Shown here: piece by piece, positions 36,399 through 49,400 of the stretch
Layout: the number at the start of each line of letters is the position of its first letter
Position numbering within the stretch: the stretch's first letter is position 1
Assembly (NCBI GenBank): GCA_037954325.1
Contig: JBBMNZ010000013.1
Location: 8,118,501 to 8,182,500 of the forward strand
Direction of reading: 5' to 3'
Length of the DNA: 64,000 nucleotides
Source of the DNA: Fistularia commersonii
Lineage: Eukaryota; Chordata; Actinopteri; Syngnathiformes; Fistulariidae
Notes under the pieces: model-generated
The model's input: the letters and a program-made list of their open reading frames with translations, nothing else
What the model was told of the DNA's origin: nothing
The model's database searches: none
Position numbers and translations under genes: made by a program

Positions 36399-39300
36399 TG
36401 GTAATACACCTGCTGTATAGCAGAGCCTTCGTCTCAGTCTGAAAAGGAGTAACTATTCCTTCAGGTCAATAATCTAAATACACCCTCTTTATACATTAGT
36501 TTTTGCCCCTCTCCTCCCCGCAATAGCAGCTCACGAACCAAACAATTGATCAGTTATTTGAAACGAAAATAACCACCGCATTTTTTATCGGTAACAAAAG
36601 GAATCAATTCACATGTGAGCTTCATTGAAAGAGGCCGTTCCCCGAACCAGGTAGGGGAAATTCCTTGAACTACACTAACCTGTTAGGCACTATGTCAAGT
36701 AGGGCAGTCAACCTTGCTTCCTCCCCTCATCAAACACGTGATAAAAAAATAAGTGCTTGCGGCCGCTTTCCTAGACACTGTGTAAACACATGAGAAAACT
36801 GTGAAAAGCTTCATTTGAGATTAATTCTTGCATTATATCTGCAAGGGAGGAGTATTACAGTACTATCACAGACTCAAAGATATTCCTCATATCTAATGAG
36901 AAACAGTACAGATCCTCTGCAAACATGATAGGGCTGTCAATTCACCGCCACATTTTAAATAGACTGACATGAACAATCAGATACAATTTTATTTTGAGTT
37001 ATTCATCATCTTTTTTCCATTTTCGAAAGCTAATCAAATGCCACCAAATAATCTGCCACTCGAATAGCCTAGTGCTGTCTTTTAATTCAAATTCATAAAT
37101 AAATGTAGTTTTTTTTTTTTTATCATAGTGTCTTTTTAATTTAGCAGCACTTAAAGTGATTAACACCTCATCTACACTGCATTTCTTCAACCTCGAAACA
37201 CACCCACACATGCACACACATACATACTCATGCGCTCACAATCACTTGGCAGAGGCTGTCTTGCAAGGTGTTAACAAAGTCATCTGGGATGTTTTGCTCA
37301 CAGACATTTTGATATCAGGAGATTTTTTGTTATTTAAATAAGCAAACACGAATCCAGATCAGGACTTTATCTTTATGGTTCATGGTCCTGTTTTATATTG
37401 AAATCAGTATTCATGCCTTCAATCTCTCATCTCTTCTTGTCAACGCCTATTGCACAAATAATCACCAAACTGTCTCTGCCTCTATTTAAGCCCCTGTGCC
37501 ACACCCATACCTTGCTAGATTGTCATGACTACCAGTGAATCCCGTGCTCCCCCATGCTCCCCAGTGCTGCATGTAAGTGTATGATTTAATTTTGTTGAAC
37601 TGTTTTTTATCATTGGACTACTTTCACCTGTATAACCCTGCTGGTTAACTTAAGTAAAGAATTTTGGAACTTTGAATGAACTCTGCCCGGTTCAGTTAAT
37701 CCATTTTACATAAACATATGTTCAGATGTGAATATAATGTGTTGGAAAATGTGTTGGAAAATTCCCCACAATTGTACTAAATAAAGCATAAGTACAGGTT
37801 GATCTCCTATCATTTCGTTTTTTTTCTGTGGGAGGAGGACTAATGCCATGAAATCTAAAATTTTCATCAAAAACATTTTCAAAAAGACTTACCAACCAAG
37901 CTTTAACCTGTTGTTATCTCAAAGGACTGTATTTCTGAAAGTCAAGCCTTGAACACTAGATTATACGGATGTTGAGCTATAATTCTTTTAATAAGCTCTA
38001 AATTTCTTCTGGAAATTTGCAGGGCATCAGTTTTCCTTATGAATATTTTAGTATGATTTGTTTTCAAGCGTAAACATCTGTACTTAAAAGCTTGACTTTT
38101 ATAGTTCTTATTTAACCTTTGTCCCAACAGACACAAGATGCTCTTAGGGAACCAGCTTTAATATCTGTAGCAATCTCTCCAGTCAGGGTAAGCCATCCCA
38201 TTCAAAATGACTCTCAGGGCTTCTGCGGCAATTTATTCTCAAAACTACACAAAAGAGTCCATAGAGTCTGCTGAGACCTTGGCAGATAGAAAATCAACAA
38301 CTGACAATCTTGCAAAAAATATCCCTTTATACCATTCCTCATCACTGTGACTGCAAAGCATACTGGATCCGTCCGTTTACTGAATATTTGACAAGCTGAT
38401 GTGAAATAGTGCGTAATTAATTATATGAACCAGTATTGTATGAACTTTATTTTAGAGCGGCCTTGGGGGCTTTGCCGTATACTCAACTGTTTATTTGAAA
38501 TATGTTTGCAATTATTGTATTTGTTAACCCAAGCTTTAATTTTTTTTGCTTGACATGTTGCTCTGGGCTGTCTGACATTATTGATTTTAAAAATAACCAT
38601 TGGGTTGTAGTCTGAACTTTATGTGCATTTCCATAAATCACTTATATGGAGTAATATGTTTTGCCCTCACAAAATGCTTTTTGCAGGAAAATATTATTGA
38701 TGACACTGACATTGATATCATACTGACAAGATATGATTCAACACCCTGATTCACTTACCGAGAGAAATACTTTTGTGTTGCTGTACACAAGCATTATTTT
38801 GCATCAGAAACACAGGAGAGCCTAAGAATGAAGTACAGACAGTAACATAGTATTTTTCTCTTTTTTTTTGCTTCACAGCTCTTAATGTTTCTACTAATGA
38901 GCGGTGTGTAACGGACAGAATGAGATGTCTTTTCAATGAATTGCATTTGTTCAAACCCACATCACATCAGCTTCACTCCAGGGTATTAAGTTTCTTTATA
39001 TTAAATCACATTGTTTCATATAAGGTAGGACAACTAAGGTTGTTCATACAATGAAATTTTAATTGGAAGAAGTATACAAAAGACTTCAAAACAATCTATG
39101 ACAACACGTGTGTCCTCGTTTGGACTGAATATATCATATAGATTGGATACTCTGCTACCGCACCTTTTGTCATTCTGACGAGAGTGTGTCTGTGCCTCCC
39201 TCAGTGACTATTTCAGCTTGACAGATTGAGTTGTGGTGTTTCAGCTTTAAAATGTCTCTGCAAAAACAGACTGTTTGAACAGTGGCACCATGTAAAGCTA

Positions 39301-39485
39301 TGCGTGGATTGGAACAACAACGAAAACAAAGGGGGATAACTTAACATCAAAAAAGGACACCCTAGATCTGTGCATCTCTGATCCTGTGACTTGTGTACCA
39401 CAGTTAAACAGAGAAGATTTGTCAAAGCATGAACATGAAAAGATGTATGACCATATTCTTTGTTTAGCAGCTTAATTGCTGCAAC

Positions 39486-39491
39486 TTTATT
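39486..39491 (-). other. tnmd: Candidate tnmd poly(A) signal
   Basis: AATAAA on the - strand about 790 nt past the tnmd stop codon. It is the first canonical hexamer I noticed downstream. If used, the 3' UTR would span roughly 40283-39470. No transcript evidence is available. Confidence 0.4.
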
Positions 39492-40283
39492 GACATAATG
39501 CTCACATTCTTTTTTGGTTTGGGTCTTCTTTTTTCCTCCCTAATTTGCATAAAGTAAATTGAGTCATTGAATTCAATGCTAGTCCTCTTTATAATATAGA
39601 CATATGTCAATCTCTGCTTTTGTGTATGCATCTTTTAAACTTGAAGACTTCATTATGTAACTTTGAATCCATTTGAATTGACAGCTTTCATCTCTAAGAC
39701 TCCATTGAAAATGTTAAATCTTGAATTCATATTGAGTGATATTTATATTATATTTATAGTGAGTGTTTACAAATGCAGTAATTGCACTTAAAAACAGTGA
39801 CAGCTGGTACAACGTTAGCTGGTGTGAGAGAAGAGGATGCAGAGAATAGGGTTGGATGGAGCCAGATGACTTGCTGTGGCTACCGCTGAACGGAGCAGCC
39901 GAGAATAAAGAAAACAAATTATATTTATAAACATGTGATGTAATTTGATAGCACTTTATGAAGTGTTATGAAATATTCATATCTATAACATGCCATTGTG
40001 TATATGTACATATAAATTGATTACAAAATGAATAAGAGAAACAGAAATTATGCTTTGGTGTGTATATATTAAGAAAAACAAAAAGTTAATCTTTCTTACT
40101 TAATTATAATCCTTACACAAAGTAAAATGAAAGGAAAACCAAATAAGCAAGAAAACGGCTAAGCAAAAGAAACATACTGTATCAATACTACACTAAAAAA
40201 AGCTCCAAATGGATTTTTGTTTGAATGACTGACTGGCACTAAGTTTTCAACTTTGACAGTTTAGTTAACAGCAGACACCCTCA

Positions 40284-40493
40284 TCAAACCCTCCCGAGCA
40301 TTCGGGCGATCCACCAGTTACAAGGCATGACAATCTGACAGATGACACGACCTCCTTGGTAGTAGTAAGGCCATGGGTTGAATCCACCTAGGGGTTCATA
40401 GTAACGCCGGCAGAAGCGGTAACCCCGGCGACAGTACTGGCAGCAGTAACCGTTATCATCCAGACGATTATCGAGCTCCGTTTCAGCATCTCG
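40284..40493 (-). CDS. tnmd: tnmd exon 7: Cys-rich C-terminal domain and stop
   Basis: The acceptor is TGTGTGTTCTGCAG. Its 69 codons run RDAETELDNRLDDNGYCCQY, CRRGYRFCRRYYEPLGGFNP, WPYYYQGGRVICQIVMPCNW, WIARMLGRV, then TGA. This is the domain carrying antiangiogenic activity in TNMD and CNMD. There are six cysteines (187, 188, 191, 198, 222, 228) where human TNMD has eight; both missing positions are Tyr (202 and 214). Confidence 0.96.
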   Translation of the reverse strand, partial: RDAETELDNRLDDNGYCCQYCRRGYRFCRRYYEPLGGFNPWPYYYQGGRVICQIVMPCNWWIARMLGRV

Positions 40494-43400
40494 CTGCAGA
40501 ACACACAGGATTGGGAGAGGTTATGATTAACGCAGAGGTTGAGAAAGTACAGCAACTCATAGTTTAAATTGATGAGCCTGCGCTCACTTGCACATCATCA
40601 AAACGTATTGGAGGGAAAAAACAGGAGGGAAAAAACTGATTTGATGTAAAATCCAAAGTTGTGTTATGGCTAATGAGAATGACAAAGGGATTGAGATAGC
40701 AGTAAAAGTGAGAGAGCTTGATTTAAGCTCTAGGGAATAAACCATGATATAATACTCTTGACCTTTTTATGCCAGAGATAGCAGTATTTCTGGATCCAGT
40801 ATCTTCCATCCAACAGCTCTAACGTTGGATGGAACATAGTTACCGGCATAATTACACTATTTCTTTCATCTCTGACCTCTTAACTCCCTCAACCGAAGCT
40901 GTCTCTTTGCACCAAATGGCAGCCCCTCCTCCAATAGAGCATTCAAATTAGAGCACCACATGTCTTGGCACCCTCCCTCTGACCTTGACTTTAAGTGCGT
41001 GGCACATTCCTAAAGCAATTAGCAGACTAATGATCGCCTAACAAGGATTCTTTCATTTGCTCTTCCTGGCTGACTCTGAATTTATAGAGGGGCCAATTGA
41101 AATCCAAACGAAAGGTAAATTGGGTAGATTTAATGGGCCTTGGATTTTTCCATTGTGCTGGCTGGTTCGTGCCCTCGTAGGCTCGTGGAGGCTGAGTGCC
41201 ATGCCTTTGATCGCGTGCAACTCCTAATGGGGTTCGGAGAAGTGCCACTTAACTCACCGCGAGAGTTGAGATGGCAACTGCCCTCCGTCTGCATTTGACC
41301 ACATTTCAATCTCTTTTAGTAAATTAATCCTCAGAGACATTTTGGCTCTGTCTTGTTAAACTGCTTGGATCCATGGGTTGACGGGCCTGTGCTGCCTTCA
41401 CATTCAGAACAAAGTGGCATAATGCTTTGAAAGCATTTACAATGAGTAAGCTACAGGCAATAGTGCAGAACAAAACATATCCGCTGCTGGGAATACGAGT
41501 GTTGGTAGTGTTTGAGGAGACAGGACCTGCAGGAACATATGGCTGAATCCCTTTAGCTTAAATAAGGGAATAAGTGGCTATTTTAATTTTCCCTATCACG
41601 GGAGAGTTGCTCACAAGAGGCCTACACAGATTATATCTTTTGCTTAGTTGTCATCCTGTATTTTCATCACCAAACGCACATAAAAATAAGTAATGGCATT
41701 CAATGTGATACATGTCTGTGGAGGCTCTCTGTCATCCCGGTCATGATGAATTCTTGTCGAAATCTTCTTGTCGTGGCAACCGGACTTGAATTTCTTCACG
41801 TGAGGACATTTCATCCCTAGTCTGTGGGGCTTCTTCAGTTCTAATGACCTGTGGGGAGTTTCTGAATATAACTGCCAGGGTTTTGGGCGGGTATAGGGTA
41901 TGGTGTCATGCCAATGTAAGAGTTGAATGGCAGAAGCTAGGTTTAAGGAGGTTGTTATGCGGGGTGTTGTTCGTTGGGACAAAGGAGCAACTTTTGTGGA
42001 ATTACCTGGATTGTAATGTGAAAAGTTAAAGCTAAACAAAGGAGTGAAACCTGTTGAATCACATGAACTGAGGCTCATGTGGCTGTTACGGGGGGGCTGC
42101 TTCTGGTGGTTAATCTTTCCTGATTGTTTGGAGAGTGCAGATGGGCCTGGTCTGTGTGTGCAAATCCGTCTTGGTATCGATCCCAGTCAGGCATTATACG
42201 TTTTTGAAATGTTTACCAACCTTTACCTTATCTTACCTTGCTTACCTTAAAGCAACCGCTTTACCTTTTCACATTCCAATCCAAGTAATTCGACAAAAGT
42301 TGCTCTTTTGTCCCAACGAGCGACATTAGCATAACAACCCCCTTAGACCTAGTTTTTACCAATCAAGTCTTACATTTACATAACAAGCCACCATAACCTA
42401 TATCCGCCCCAAAATCCTGGCAGTTATTTTCGGAAACGCCCCACAGGTCATTAGAACTGAAGAAGCCTCTTGGATGAGGTGTGAGGGGTATTCAAGTGAG
42501 GAAATTCAAGTCTAGTTGCTGCGACAAGAAGGTTTGGAGAAGATTGTGATACATGGAGTAAAATGAGTAAAAAAGACTTTAAGACACACCCAACGATTGT
42601 GTTTTGGATCGGCGCATTTGATTTATGACTACAACAGGTGCAAAACATATTTAAGATTTGTTCAGTCAAATTTCAGGTCAAAGGCTTGTTAACAGCACTC
42701 TTATTGAAAGCTGTCAGTGGACCAAAGATGATCTTATTTGCTTCTCATACACCAAACTGCGATGTTACTAAAACTCCAACTCCAGCATGAGAACGGAAGA
42801 AATATTCAAAAAATTGCTGCTTAAAAAAAGCGGGATCAACAGGCTGCATTGTGCCTTAAAGACAATTAATCAGAGCTATCCTTTTAAAACGGAGGGCACA
42901 TATTAATCACTTTGGCTTTGAGTTGCTGTCTCTAGAGGGATGCTGCTGTGATAAGAATGGTTCACCTTGGGAAATCTAGGCAGTCACTCACAAACAAGCA
43001 GCATTAATGAAGAGTAAAAGCCATTACCCTCTTGCTGCATCTGATTTCATCACACAAACACCTGCAAACACATTCACACACACGCTTGCACACAAACACC
43101 TCTATGCATTTTATGAGGCGCTGGATATGAATGAGTCTGCAGAGTAGAAACCTGCCTAAGCCATTCAATAAGATGTAACGAATCAAAGCACGACTCCTCT
43201 AATCTCCACACTTGTTGGCGTTATTTCACACACACTGCTTACAGCTCTTCATGAGCTTGAAGCACATGCCTAGATGTGTTATTAAATCTCATAGCATCCT
43301 TTCATTCCAGGATCAAAACAGCAGAGATAAGATTTCTGTCTCATGCCCTGCTTTGTATTTGAAAAGGATTTCATGTAGACACACAGGACAGTGCGACGCA

Positions 43401-46400
43401 AGAATGATTTGCTGCTTGTCCTGAACTCAGATTTTGATCTTACTGTGCTCTGCGGAAGGGTGGAATGAATTTAGGTATAATTGAATATGTAGATAGTCAT
43501 TTCAATTCTGTAAATTCTGGCAGTTTACCAATGTGATAAGGAGATTTGGTTTTTCTATGTAAAGATTCCTCCGAAGGCCCAACGAGTCAATGTAATGATC
43601 TATTAATTCTATCAAATGTTCCATACAGGAAATGAAATCCAGTCTGACCCTGAATCTCGCGGTATTGCAAAGTATACCCACTATAGTCACAAAAGCACAT
43701 AGGCACAGGTAGAATCACACACTGAAGTTGTTTGCATGGTTTATGACCATTAACATTTTTTTTTTTTTTACAACGAGGCCGTCTGTTATTGTCAACACAT
43801 ACTTGCGTTGTGGGTCAAGGACAGAAGCACCATCCGATCAGCCTTGTCAGATGGTAGTTATTCAGTCTGAAATTTTCCAGGCCACCACTGAAACCCACCG
43901 CTTTCTGACGTAGCAGCTGCGCAAGTGGTCAACTTCATATATCTACCAACCCGTGTCCCAAGGACCAAGACAATTATCCCACTTTACAAACGTGCACTGT
44001 GGGGAGAAACGGCATCAAGGGAATGCTTGTTTTGGGTTTCTGTGGGTGTTTGATTATGATAGAGGAAAGGATTCCAAATAAAACACACATACACACACAC
44101 ACACACACACAAAATGAGAGCCAGTGGCAAACCGTGTTCTTAGAGGAAGGTGTTTTCTGACTGTGCAGATTTACATGAGTTGTGGCTCTGAGTGAAGAAG
44201 ATGAAGAAAAAAAAATTGGATTTGCTAACACATGTGGCATCCCACTGGCATGAACTGGAGTTCAGTCTACCAATTACAGTCTACTGCCTGGCCTCTGCTT
44301 GGTCACAAAGCCCTTTGTTATCACCAGACTCACAAACGCTCTGCTTGGATGTTGTGCTGGGATGGATTGTGGGGTATGCATTACTCAGCTGATAGAGGCA
44401 AAACATTTCAAAAGGATTGTGGGGTTTTTCATCCCCTGGTATGTTTTAATTGCAGAGCACTGCTTCCCTGTCACAGATGATGAAGGAGAAGACATGGAAG
44501 ATGGGTGAAATTTAAGAATTGGGGAAAGGTGTTTCTGGAATAGACCTGATAAATGTCCTCATTATAGAGCGTCTCATTTCTATATACATCTTTTACCGTT
44601 TCTTACTGGTTTGAGAGAGAGAGATAGAGTTTGACTTTGCTTCAATGAAAATGTGTATGCATGCTTTCGGCTATCTTTGTGCCTGTGCGCAATATATTTA
44701 AGGCCAGAGTCAAGGATAATTAACCATACAGTATTGAGTGCTTTGTATGCGGTATGCCAAACGATGACACTTAGCCTTCATATTCTTCTAATACGTTTTT
44801 ATAATTAAAATTAATAATTAATAAATGATCTGCAATAATCTGCACTGAAATAAGTGACCTCGATGGTTTCTGTCTGCACAGTCCTTTTGAGTGGCTCAAA
44901 AGACTTCTATCCTTTTTAAATAAAGGTTCAGATAATAAATAAATAACTCACTAAATAAATAAAAGAGAACCCAAAAAAAAGGTACCAACGGGCGCTCTAG
45001 GCATAAGTTGCTTCCTTTGAAAGCCTGGATATTCTTCTCAATTAATGGAGAGACATTAAGGGAGTCTTCAATGAACTGGCCTTACTTAAACAGATATATA
45101 GAGCTATTGCTCTGCCCTCTGGTGCACAAAGTCAGTTTTAACATCAATTAGTGAGCGATTTATATGCAGAAAGAGTCGGGGCAGAGCTTAAGCTAATTGA
45201 AGTGGCTCCACTGTATCTTATGATGGGGTCCTTCCTTGATATGTTGCAGAGTGGCCACACTTACATAATCATTTACTGCAGGGTGGTCCAGAACATCACG
45301 GGTGAAACGTTGACCAGTGACCTCTGCATCCGGCGTGTCCACATTTCCCACCTCATGAAATTCAGCATCTGAATACGGAGGAAGGCAGAAAAATTTCGTA
45401 GCCTCGCGACTTTTGTCAGTTTTGAATTTTTGCAACATCAATTATGACGCTCTGAAACAAAATTTTGGTGTTAAAACAAACATTCTGTAGCAGCAGGAAG
45501 TCACTTTTTCATGCTTAAACCAAAATAGTGCATCAACTGTGATACTAAAACAACATTTTTTGTAGTACTCAAATTGTCAAATGATTTCATGAGATTTTCC
45601 TTAACAACCATGAAAAAGATTATCTTCACTGATCAAATGAACAGTGATGTTCATTTCAAAATATTCTACGCAATTCCATCAAATATCTTTTTTGATTTGC
45701 TTGATAACAATGTGGATTCACATACCTTGAAATACATTAATGACAAGTTTTACTTTACTTAGAACCCAATGACTATATCATACTTTGTATGTTTTTTTTC
45801 AATAACATACAAATCAATACTTATGCTCATGAAAATATCTGATGCCAAACCGTATATTATATTACTTATAATAGTTGAAAAATATAATTACATAAATGAT
45901 GATATATTACGAGATGCTTGCCACACCATACATAATATGCATGAGGTGCTTCGTGGTCACTGGAATTTCTATGTCTTAAACTTTTTAAAATTATGCTTTT
46001 GCACTGTTATCTGAAGACTATTCAGGATTTGAATGTTTTCATCACTGCAGTCTCCATGGGCATCTACAGTATATGGTCTTTCGGATGCCCCCCACTGAGA
46101 GTATAAATAGGATGTGTTTAGACACAGAGATGCCCTCTGCTCTTACCACCCAGGGGATGGATCCAGTGTATGGGCAGCGCCTGGCAAATCTCCCAGATCT
46201 TGGAGTTGAAGAGAAAGGCTGGGTTAACGATGGGCTCCTCGGCAGGAACCCACACTTGGGAGTCCTCCATCTTCATATCCATGGCTTCTGTCTCATCCAC
46301 TTTCTAAACCACACACACACACACACACATACGCACACGATATCAAGGCCAAATACACCAGGGTTCCACACTATACAGTACATGCTTCTGCCTTCGCAGT

Positions 46401-49400
46401 TTCATCCCATGAGCCAAACAACATCTCCAGCCTCATTGTTTTATCTATCACCTCTGTGTCCACGGCGAGCTTGCCAACTGCCTGACTCCTGACTCCCACT
46501 GCCCTGACTCCCTCCTCTCTCTACCCCTCATCCGCTTCTGAACCCGCAGGCTCGCTCTTGCTATTACACATCATTGATATTCACAGACAGTGATGATTTG
46601 ACTTTTAAATGACTTTAGAGAAGATCTTCATTACTCTGAGTGTGACTGCAATATCGTTTAATGTGACAGACACAATAAAGCCTTGCAGCCCCCTACCCCG
46701 CCCCCAACCCCTCAACCTCACCACCACTGCTACCATCACCACAGTGTTTCACTTGCCATCAAGCTCTATCAGTGGGCTTAATTTGTTGATTCTGTATTTC
46801 ATGAGCTGTAAAGTAAACTATTATTGCTTAATGATAGGGACTACATGTCACTGTGGTCTAATAGAGACTTATGAAAGGGATTTGGTAATGCTCACTCCAA
46901 GCTATGCAGATGTTTTTTTTTTCATGTATATGTAAATACATATAAACGGACCCCTCTTCCCATTTGCTTGTTAATTAGCAACCCAAAACAGAAAAACAGC
47001 TCACTTGACAAATGTTTTTACAAGGTGATTTTCTCTCAGTTTAAAGTGTAATTGCACATTAGTGAAGGTTGATGTAAAATCCTAGGGCTATAGGAGGACG
47101 AAGAGCCGTTTGTATTAGGTCGTGCACCCTCCCATCCCCTCAACTCATCATTCCTGCATGAAATCAAAAATTGTTGTCACTACCAAGTACAGTTATGACC
47201 TGTGGTGGAAAGACAACCAAAGAAATTCAATGAAAAAATTCTGTCCCATCCAATATTTTAGAGATGTTAAGCCAAACGTCATGGCTCATGACAGACAGGG
47301 ACCATAGAAAGGGGGAATCAAAGAAGAGGCATTGAGGTGTTGCGGCCCCCAGTGTTATTCTTTCCAATACAGCCCCAAATCCCCTGCAGCACCCCTGGTG
47401 ACGGTGATGGAGGTAGTGATTTTTGGTAGCTGGTAGGGGAACTAGGTAGTGAACCGGCTGAACCAGACAGCAAAACACCCTTGGTTAGAATGATTCAAAG
47501 CAAGCTTGAAGAACACATACAGTACTCTTTTAATTGGACCTCTTAACTAGTGAAACCAAGTGAGTCTTCTCTGGAAAAGCAAATGGAGGTCATGACACAG
47601 GGCTCACAACAAGAATTTGACTTTACAGTTGAGAAACAACTCCAATAACTTGTAGGCAAGTGTGCCCAGGGGAAAGTGGTAAAGGTCAGCCTTTTAGCAA
47701 GGGCGGAGGATTTATAAATGCCAGTTGACAAGCACCAAGACAGCATGATTATAGCCCCTCTGTATATACACAGTTTTGAAAGGCCTTTCAATTTTGCGAT
47801 TGACAAATGGTATATTACAGAATTCAAGAAATGTTTAAACAAGAACTAGACCCTGGCAAGTATGATAATTTATTGTTTGTAAACCTCCCCTGGTATATCG
47901 ACAGTACAGTTTTAGAAGAAAGAGCACCTTTATTGTCACTATTTCAGAGCCACCTTACTGTTTCATACAGCACAACATCAGCAAAATTTGACCTCTGCTT
48001 TTAACCCAGCTAGTGGAGCAGTTCGGGCTTCAGCGCGTAGCTCAGCAACACCTCGACAGATGAGGAAAAGCACAGGAATCAAACCATTAATGTTTGGTTT
48101 TAAAGATGACCGCTCAAACCCCCTAAGCCATGTTGCCCCTTAAGTTTGTGTCCACAATCCTCTTAACTTAATTAATACTGTGGTTATTTGTACCATGGAC
48201 TGGTTTTAAACAATTCACTTAATCCATTCCAGTGACGTGCAGTCAGTAGAGGCAGGGGAGGCCGGGCCTCAACTGTCATCATGGACAGAACAAAATGCAA
48301 AATGAAAAAATAAAGTAAATGGTTATATTATTCAGTGATTTTATTTTTGTGATTTTCCGCATAGTTTCACCATTTTTAGTTATTTTTTCAAAATCGCTAA
48401 AAAAAATTCACATTTAAGAAGAGACGTGCGGTGACGCAGCAACCAGATGTGCCCACTATGGATTGCGCAATGATTCCGCTAACTATGCTACCATGCAATG
48501 CACTGAGACTTTATTGCTGTCTCTTTGGATGTCATTATTAAAAAAAAAAACACTTTTAATATATGTACTAATTTTCCATAGTTTTGCTGATGTGTCGAAT
48601 GTTTTTTGTCAACAACTGTAATGTGTTTCTCGTAAACATAAATTGATTACAAAGAGACATTAAGTGAGGCAGGCAGTGACGGTGCCTCATGGTAGGGGGC
48701 ACCGCTGATCCCAGGGATCCTTCTTACTACTCGGATACAGAATAATAGAATTAAAAATAGCAAGCCACAGTAAACAGTTAGCAAGTCAAGTGCAGCCATA
48801 CAGCTATTATTTTGCCGATCTCATCGGGCTGTATAGCTCACAAACGGTGATGGATGAATTTAAATCTCCTGGTCAGCCTCTCAACTTTTTATCCCAAAAG
48901 GATCTCATTTAAAGTGTTTCTAAGGCGACAAAGTTGCTCCAGCTGGTGGTCACTGTTCCGGCAACAACAGCAGCGGCGGAGCGCTCATTCTCGGCACCGA
49001 AAAGACTCAAAACAGACAGTCGGAACAGGACCGATCAAGGACGACGGTCTTCACTTGTAGCGATTTCCATTGAGACAGAGAGACTTTTAAAACTGAAGAA
49101 AGAAACGGAAGACTTCTACAAGGAAGTTATCGATGCTTCAGAATGAGCGGCGCATGGACTTCATTTATAAGTAAAGGTAAGAGATAAAAACGTTTTTTTA
49201 CATGTGCTTTTATATACTCTACAGTTTGTATATGCAAAGAATGCTGACATGATATTTTAAACAAAACACGTCAACTGCTGCCGATAAAATGGTGGATCTA
49301 TAGGGTTCATGTTTGTAAATCTGACTGTGATGACGTCAGTGCCTCACCAGCCATGAACGTCACTACACGTCACTGATCCATTCATTGCTATCCCTGTGTT

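Larger units (their letters stand above)
33862..39485. other. Interval between the convergent elf4 and tnmd genes
   Basis: It may contain the distal elf4 3' UTR (AATAAA near 34.3 kb). It also holds a CpG-richer patch at about 34440-34530, the alternating purine-pyrimidine tract, the CTCF-like motif, and a stretch at 37490-37700 that may be an old LTR- or LINE-end remnant. No convincing coding exon is seen on either strand. Confidence 0.6.
40494..45264. other. tnmd: tnmd intron between exons 6 and 7
   Basis: 4.8 kb with the foldback element and a short AC microsatellite. A 69-codon + strand frame at 44299-44508, ending in an acidic tail, has no splice context or known relative. Confidence 0.85.

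Noticed and set aside
42460..42500. Hammerhead ribozyme in the foldback arm, as in Penelope-like elements
   Set aside because: The GGATGAG-like part is present but the GAAAC-type core is not intact in either arm, so I do not claim a ribozyme.
44192..44508. Overlapping + strand frames, one ending in an acidic TDDEGEDMEDG tail
   Set aside because: Looks protein-like only at the end; lies within a tnmd intron, three overlapping frames are open, and I know no relative.
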